Shown: positions 17,991-26,900 of the stretch, piece after piece
How the letters are laid out: every line of letters starts with the position of its first letter
Numbering within the stretch: the first letter of the stretch is position 1
DNA from: Asterias amurensis
Lineage: Eukaryota; Echinodermata; Asteroidea; Forcipulatida; Asteriidae
NCBI RefSeq assembly: GCF_032118995.1
Contig: NC_092654.1
Location: 15,367,784-15,431,783, forward strand
Length of the DNA: 64,000 nucleotides
Direction of reading: 5' to 3'
Program-made: the position numbers and the translations under genes
The notes under the pieces: model-generated
Database searches by the model: none
The model's input: the letters and a program-made list of their open reading frames with translations, nothing else
What the model was told of the DNA's origin: nothing

Positions 17991-20900
17991 CTCCACTGGC
18001 AAGATTTTCTTCTGCAAACTTCTCAGCGAAAAATCAACACAAACCGTTAAAAATGTTTACTTATCTCGATTTAGTGGAACAAACACAGTGCAGAGGTATC
18101 TTTCCACATCAAAGCATATGAAACGAAGTAATCATTGTGTGCCTTTCTTTACAAATCACAAACTTTTCTGTGACAATCACTCACATTTACAACAACAACC
18201 GAAAACAACACTTCCGCAACTGCAACCTGCTTTGAAATGTGTTCAAACAAGCCAGTTGCGACCGTTTTCCAGTGAGTCCGATGGAGAGAGTGAGAAAAAA
18301 GTTAAACCCATTTTCGTTGCAATTCCTAATCCCTTCAAACTGATCAGAAACAAGATCTATTTCTGGATGATTCGGTCTTATTTTGATCCTGACTTCAAAG
18401 CAGAAGATTTCACCGAAGGAGCTATGCAGGTGAGAATAAAAATGATGATTTTTCTCTCTCCACACCCCTTAAATAATGCCCTAGCCTAGATTCTTAAATT
18501 GAACAACACTTATCTCTTCAGGACTTAATTTCCGTAAGCTGCGGAAACAGTGCAGTGGACTGCAGGCACTGCACACCAGAGGCCAGTGGTTTAAAGGAAC
18601 ATGTTGCCTTGGATCGGTCGAGTTGGTCTTTGAAAAGCGTTTTGTGACCGTTAGTTATAAAATGCATATGGTTAGAAAGATGATTTAAAAGTAGAATACA
18701 ATGATCTACACAAATATGCCTCGAAATTGCGTGGTTTTCTTTTTACCTCGTCCAATAACATGGTCGGCCATTTATGGGAGTCAAAATTTTGACTCCCATA
18801 AATGGCCGACCGTGATAGTTCGCGACGTAAAAAGAAAACCGTGCAATTTTGAGTGATACTTGTGTGGATCATTATATTCTACTTTTAAAACATCTTTCTA
18901 CCCGTATACATTTCATAACAAACGGTTTCAAACGCTTTTTATAGACCAACTCGTCCGATCCAAGGCAACGTGTTCCTTTAAGGGAATTAAGCATTGATTT
19001 GAAGCCCTAAGTAAACTAATGACCTGAAAAGCCCATCGCAGTCTTGTGTTTTTGTTTATAAATTTATAGATTTGTTGACTTTTTTTTTATTCAGTCAGCT
19101 AAAAATCTTTACAAATTACATTGTGTTGAAATATAGAATACTTACACATGAGATACATCTTCTCTTATTGGTTCCTTATTTCAATTATGGCTACTGTAAG
19201 CAACTTTGTGGTCAAGTAATCATTTTAGCTATAGTATAAGCCCTGCGTTTGCGATCTTGTGGATTTTCACTCAAGTTTGATCCATGCCTTCGTCAGGTCA
19301 GGCAAGGTCAACTTTCTAAAGTCTCTCTGTGGCTACCACTTCAATCTTTGTCATTACTCAATTTCTGACAAGGTTTGACAGAGCATTGAGCCCTAGGTAA
19401 CCACAGAGAGACCGTTCGTCTGAATAGGGAGAAACTGTGGATAAGGCGCCTTCAGACTAAACCCCATGATGTGAACATCTAAGAAGGAAATGACTAATAA
19501 CTTTTTGTCTTTGCCTTCTCATTCCTCCACAGTTGTTCCCCTTGTTAACCCGTCCCATTCATTAATGCCTCATTCTTTTCGCTCAAGGATTTTTTTAAAG
19601 GGAAATAAAGTCCAAAACACAAAGTCAAACTCACAGCACACAGGTTCTCACGGCATCATAGTTGAGTTTAAAATGTAAACTTGTGTACACTGTTATTGGG
19701 ATCGAGCATAAGTTTCAACATTGTGGGTTCCACAGTCACACTCTACTCCCTCTACAGTATACACACTTTTAAAATAAGTATTGACCCTTCTTTTGTTCAG
19801 TCAGGCTAAGCAACTTTCCCATTAAACTTTAGTGTAACATTAATAGATGGTCTGGTTCATGTGGCCAACAATTGATCCCTTGTTTAACCACAGTTTGCTT
19901 TTGCTGAACAGTTGGATTTCCTTTGCATGACCTACACATGTATAAAAAAATACAGCATGACCACATTTTATATCTGTTTTTGTTTCCACTTGCAGGCAAT
20001 GTGTACAATATCAAGATTCATTTCTGATGGTAACTTCGACCAACTGGAGGGACTGATGTCCAGAAAGGTATATATTCAAGATTATTTTGGTAGGCCCAGC
20101 AAGTTAGTGTGACCATGTACATGTATGTTAACTGTATATTAGGCATTGGTCAGTTTGAAAAACCCTCCACAGTTAAAATCAATGTAAAACTGTTATATGT
20201 ACATTGTACAAGGCACATACTGTGGTTTTCAGGCTTTTGTTTTGTTTTGTTTGTTAAGATGATCTTCCTGTCAAGGGAACACGGCAAACTCCCACAAGGG
20301 GATATAAACTCCAAGCTTACAGTAGCAACTGCAATTCTCTCTCAAACAAACATTGCTTTTTAACGTCTTTGTTTATGAATTGCACTAATCAAGAAATTGT
20401 AATTCAGTACCGAGAAGACAATACTTATTCTAGTAATTGTGGAACCAGTGGTTAGCTTGGGGATTCGAGCCCACAACCTTGTAATTGCAAGTCCTTTAGC
20501 CAATTTCACTAATCACTAGGATTAGTCACATCTCGAGTCACAGTACAAGGCTGGGACTTGTCCTAAGTCCTGAGATTAATCCTAAGTTAGGAAGAGTTTG
20601 GTGAAATCAATGGCTGCAGTCTTTCCACTGGACCACAGTGACTTGATTGAGTCCATGGTTGATGAATATCTTGTGTATTCTTTTTTATAGCTTTTAGATG
20701 AAGTCAAGGAGACCTTGAAAGACCTTGGGATGAGAGACCGTGCTAATATAGTTGTCAACACGGATGACGTTCTGCATATATTCCCACAGAATGTTGCTGT
20801 CCATTATGATGAAAGCGGTGAGTTTCTATTTAGAGGCAAACACCTTGAAAGTTACTATACTGCTAAATATTTGTTACATAAATTATTCTCCGTATTTTAA

Positions 20901-23900
20901 TATTGTTGTATATACATAGCCTGTCGGGGTATATGTTTTCTTATTCTTAAATCCTTGTGCGTTGTATCTTGTGCTATTTTTTTATCTGCCTGTTGTTACA
21001 TTTTCATTTTCATATAAATATATATATATATTTTTTTTTTTTTACTTGTGTGAGCAATGCAATTTCTTCTTTTGGAGATCAATAAAGTTTTCTTATGTCT
21101 TATGTCATATGTCTTATGTCTATCAGTTCAGTGTGCGTGAAGAGCTATCATTGGCGGAGAGTCATGTGCAGAGCGTATACACGTGTTAACATTTCCAAGG
21201 CAAGGGGTGTATTGTATTGGTCATAATATGTATTTTGTGCATATATTATGTACAAATAAAATGTTAATAAAATGTAGAAGAGCAACTGCTGTTCTAAATT
21301 GACATCGGCGTTCAGCTGCGAAGAATTTCAACACTAATTTCAAAACAAAACTTGGACTCGCTACAGACCTGATGCATCCGTTGACCCATAAAAGTTCTCA
21401 TTCTACCCATGCTCAGTGAGGATATGGAACTAGCTACCAGCTACCCCCATCAGCAGTGTTTGCTACATCTGTCGTAGCATTCCAGAAGGTAGCCCTTCTT
21501 CCAGCTTTGAGAGTTTTAACTCCTAGTGCTGGCTCCAGACTCCTGTAGTTTATATGCCTTTTACTCGCTCTTCTACAAATTAGTTTTTCACCACTTGACA
21601 AAAATGACCAGTGATGTCACCTGATGCAACATCCTAGTTTAGTTTCTGGTCCTTTGAGAACTGCTTAAGGGATTATGCCTACTCTTCGGAAGAATAAACA
21701 TAAATCGTTCATTAGCCTTGCTCAAGGCAGTCGCATTATTCGCTCCGAAAAGACGCCGCTGTAAACCCACCCGTATACCCTGTTCGTGGTGCGTGCCATC
21801 ACACCGCATGACCCACCCGTATACACACTGTCAGATCGTACGAATACTGTTTCACACAAGTCATCGCACTCGTACCACTAACCGCATGCGGAGGCCGTCA
21901 GGCCGACAGCCTTGTCGGGTCTGTATCTTCCGGGTTTATGTGTTGTATTGAAAAAATTCCACTAGTGGAAAAAATTGGGGGGGCTCTCGGATATGCTAGT
22001 ATGCAGCTCATGAATATGTATATCATTCGTCAGACCTATCAGACAACACAGGATGTGAGGCAAATGAATTATTCATTTTGACGTCCAATCACGCACGCCT
22101 ATCATGCTCACTGAGCGTCCGTGGTGGTGGTGTGTGATGATGTAGACATGTCTCGTCTTTCGCGGGCATTATGGTAATGAGCTGACCGTGGGAACTCTTC
22201 GCTTATTATAGTAATGAGGTCAGTGGCTTCAACACAGACCCTACAAGGCTATCGGCCTGACGGCCTCCGCATGCGGATAGTGTACGGGGGCACCGTGCCG
22301 TGCGATGTTACGCAGAGTGAGTACTGGTGGGTTTTATACAACGGCGGTCTTTTTTTCGGAGTGAATAATTCGACTGCCTTGAGCAAGGCTAATCGTTCAT
22401 TTATCTTCCAACCCTACCAAACTTTGGAAAGGTACAAGAATATAATGATTGCTGGTGTCTAGGCAACTTACAGAATGAAGGTTTGAATCCTGGCCTGGTC
22501 AATCTTGACACTTATTTGCTTGAGAAAGGCACTTGATCATAATTGCTTTCCTCCACCACGGAGTAGAAAATTGGTACCGTTGAGAGCTGGGGAGTCACCC
22601 GTGATGGACTTGCATCCTGTCCAGGGGAAATAGAAATATTCTCAGTCGTTTGATTCCAAGGAAATAAGATAAAAACACTGGTCTGATGAGCCATAATTGC
22701 TCAGGACAGACTTTACTTTACTACTTGGTGTCTAGGCATCATTTTTCATGCTCAGGGAATACATGTACATGTTTTTTATGGTTCCTCGTCTGCCAAGTGA
22801 AGAATGGAAACTAGACTGCGCTCACACACTGAACTTGTGGTTTGTGTGTGAGTTATTGCATACTTTGATGCACATTATATCAAGTGAACACATTTAGGTA
22901 AATCTTGTGTTTGCCGGAGTCCATACAACACATGTACAATAAAAATATCACATAAACACAGCATCCCAAAATGGGGCAAAAAGCAGGCCAGTATCTTGAG
23001 GATATTAAAGACAGTGGACACTATTGGTAATTGTCAAAGACCAGTATTCTCACTTGGTGTACTTCAACATATGCATAAAATAACAAACCTGTGAAAATTT
23101 TAGCTCAATTGGTTGTTGAAGTTGCGAGATAATAATGAAAGAAAAACACCCTTGTCTCACGAAGTGGTTTGCTTTCAGATGCTTGATTTCGAGACCTGAA
23201 ATTCTAAATCTTCTTTCTTGAAAACTATGTCACTTCGGGAGCTGTTTCTCACAATGTTTTATACCATCAACCCCTCCCCATTACTCGTTACCAAGTAAGG
23301 TTTTATACTCATAATTATTTTGAGTAATTACCAATAGTGTCCACTACTTTTAAGGTTTGTCAAAAACCTTTATAGAGGTTTGAAGAATCTGTAAGATAGC
23401 ATCATTCAAAATGTCTTACTGATTTGATATAAATGTTTTGTTGGCTTATTCAGCATATTGAATATTGTAGCATTTAGAACCGTGCCATTATACTATTTAC
23501 AGTTAACCCTCATTACAAAGAGCACTTGTTTTGAAGAGGTTCTGTTTATAATGGTACATTCTGAAGTCCCAAATCTCTTATTTGGTTTGTGTTTTTTGTT
23601 TTGCTGTCCGCTTGTAACAACGGTCCTGTTATAAAAAAGTAGTTTGTCCAGTCCCTTGGATCTTGTTACAACTTGGATCTTGTTACAACTTGAGTGCTTT
23701 GTGTTACTTTGTTTTGCTGTCTTCTTTCAATTTGAACAGAGTTCCTTGTAGTAAGAGAACATTTTGCCCATCCCAGCGATCTTGTTATAACGGGAATTGA
23801 CTGTAGTCACTTTTCATAACTGATCTTGATGCCACCTACATGTATGTTTGGTTTAATAATTGGTGAGGTTTGTAGCACCATGTGTAAATCTCTTTCTAGT

Positions 23901-26900
23901 AGAGTTGGTTCTGATAAAAACTGGTAGTTGACAACTCAAGTTTTGATCAGTGTGCTCTGATTGTCTTCAGGAGATTCTTTAGTCTTCATCCTCCTGAAGA
24001 CAAATGAAGCATACTGATCGAAATTTTAAGTTGTCAACATAGAGTTATATATAAGAACTAGAGGGTGCACTGGTGATGTTTCTTGCACAAACGCAACGGG
24101 ACCGTAAGGAGACACGCGCGCCATTCTGCACGCGCGTTGAATATGAAGAACACGTTGGAGTTTGTGTTTGTTGAACGCTGACGAATGCTGTTTTGTCAAC
24201 TTACAAATGGCCGCACAAACACACGCTAAGCAATGTCTGTTCAACTTAGTAAATGGCTGCCTGCGCGCATGCCGGGGCACGTATATAGGCCAGTGCGCCC
24301 TCTAGTTCTTATATATAACTTTAAGGTTGTCAACCACTGCTTCTTTTCAGAACCAACACTACTCAAAAGGGTCACTTCTAAAAAGAGTCACCTGCAGTTA
24401 TCACTACAAACGTCACCTATAAACACTCCCACCAGGCAAAGTTTTAAATCCTACTTTATGTTTGTTTTATTCAGGTGGAAAGTTTCTAAATATATTGATG
24501 CGTTTCTGGTGTCATAGCATGTCGTCAGAGGAGAGTGATAAAGGAGTTGTTGGAATGCGTATTGGTAGACCGCCCCCTGGAGTGTCTCAAGAGGAGTTTA
24601 ATAACATGGGCAGTGTCATCAGCTGTACATATGAGTGAGTCCAACCACCTTCTATCATCAGGCATGGTACTTCTTGGGGGCAACAAAGGCAATTAATGCC
24701 CCCTGGTCATTGCCTTGGTGCTCTTTAAATGTCATAGAAATGTACAATTTCCTCAAAGGGTGCCCTTAAAGACAGTGGACACTATTGGTAATTGTCAAAG
24801 ACCAGTCTTCTCACTTGGTGTATCTCAACATATGCATAAAATAACAAACCTGTGAAAATTTGAGCTCAATTGGTTGCGAGATAATAATTATAGAAAAAAC
24901 AAACCTTTGTCACATGAAGTTGTGTGCTTTTAGATGTTTGATTTCGAGACCTCAAGTTCTAAACTTGAGGTCTCGAAGTCAAATTTGTGGAAAATTACTT
25001 CTTTCTCGAAAACTACTCCACTTCAGAGGGAGCCGTTTCTCACAATGTTTTATAATACCAACCTCTCCCCATTACTCATTACCAAGTAAGGCTAATAATT
25101 ATTTTGAGTAGTTAACAATAGTGTCCACTGCCTTTAATAAGAAGGCAATGCCTCGGTGCCCTTGCCTTTTAAAAAATGAAGCAAATAGGCCTGTACATCA
25201 AACCTTTATACAAATTATTCAAACTCATTCAGTTTAAAATTCTTCTGCTCAATTTTAAAACTCTAATGGTGAGTGTCCTTATCTTTACAGAATTCATGAA
25301 ACAAAAACCTCAATCAACCAGTCTGTGATATTCCACACCCTCTCACCTTCAATTGTTGCCTGGGACCGATTTTACAAAGCAATGACATTTTTCGTAGGAC
25401 AAATAGTCAGTATCACCTTAGTGATTTGTATTGTGACATAACATTTAGCAACTGCGATTGATTGGTAGTTAAGATCAATCTTAGCTCTTTGTGAAATTGG
25501 CCCCTGGTCCTCGTGTGAAAACATGCTACGGTGACAGAGCTTTCTCTCTTGCTGCTTCCGAATTAGGGAAAACTCTGCCTCCCTAAATTCAAAATGCTTC
25601 TTGCTTACAAACATTCAAACTACATGAATGTTGAAGATGCATTTCTTCAAATCACTGTCATAACCCCATTCTCAATCTTGGTAATTTTTGTAACCTTTCT
25701 CTTGATTATTATCTGCTGTTTTATTGCATTATTTTTGGAAATTTGTATCTTTGTATTTTGGTGTTGTTAATTTGTTTACCCATCTTCATGTTTACTATTT
25801 GCTGTTTTTTATTGCATTATTTTTTTGTAAATTTGAATTCGATGCCCTGCTTTTACTAAATTGGTCTTCTAGGACATCAGCACCATAGCGTTTAGGAACA
25901 TAGTATTCAATGCAGTATAAATATATTTGGTTTCGGCTTGGCTTGGCTTCGGGGCTCGGCTCAGCTCGACTAGGCTTTTCACCTAAGCATTGGCCTGGCT
26001 TGGCTTTGCTTAGCTCGGCTCAGCATCTTGGCTCAGCAAGTGCCCAGCTTTTCTTGGCTTGGCTGGGCAACGTCATCAGCTCGGCTTGGGACGGCTTGGT
26101 TCGGTTTGGCTCAGCATTGCTAGGCTTTTTAGCTTGGCGCAGCTCAGTATCAATTTCGGCTTGGCTCGGCTTGGCCCGGCTAAGCATCTTGGCTCAGCAT
26201 CGGCTCAGCTTTTCTTGCCTTGGCTGGGCATCTGCATTGGCTCGGCTTGGTGCAGTTTGGCTCAGCATTGCTAGGCTTTTTAGCTTGGCGCAGCTCAGTA
26301 TCAATTTCGGCTTGGCTCGGCTTGGCCCGGCTAAGCATCTTGGCTCAGCATCGGCTCAGCTTTTCTTGCCTTGGCTGGGCATCTGCATTGGCTCGGCTTG
26401 GTGCAGTTTGGCTCAGCATTGCTAGGCTTTTTAGCTTGGCGCAGCTCAGTATCAATTTCGGCTTGGCTCGGCTTGGCCCGGCTAAGCATCTTGGCTCAGC
26501 ATCGGCTCAGCTTTTCTTGCCTTGGCTGGGCATCTGCATTGGCTCGGCTTGGTTCGGTTCAGCTCAGCACGGCTAGGCTTCTCGGCTTGGCTCGGCTCAG
26601 CATTTGCTCGGCTTGGCTCAGCTCGGCATTGGCTCGGCTTTACTTTGTTTGGCTTCCATGTAGCCCAGTTTGGCATCTGCTCGGCTAGGCTTGGCTTGAC
26701 TCGGTTCAGCTTGGCTTCTTGGCACGGCATCAGCATGGACGGCATCTGGTCGGCTCTGCATCGGCTTTGCTCGGTATCTCAGCTGCGCATTGGCCTAGCT
26801 TAGCTTGGCTTGGCTTGGCTCGGCTTGGCTTAGGCTTGCCCTCCCAAACTAGAGCAAAACAATGGGACAAATTTGGACATAACAACAAACCCCCAAAATA

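Noticed and set aside
25910-26803. Ala/Gly/Leu-rich frames up to 171 codons
   Set aside because: Produced by the GGCTN pentamer satellite; open in several frames and on both strands.
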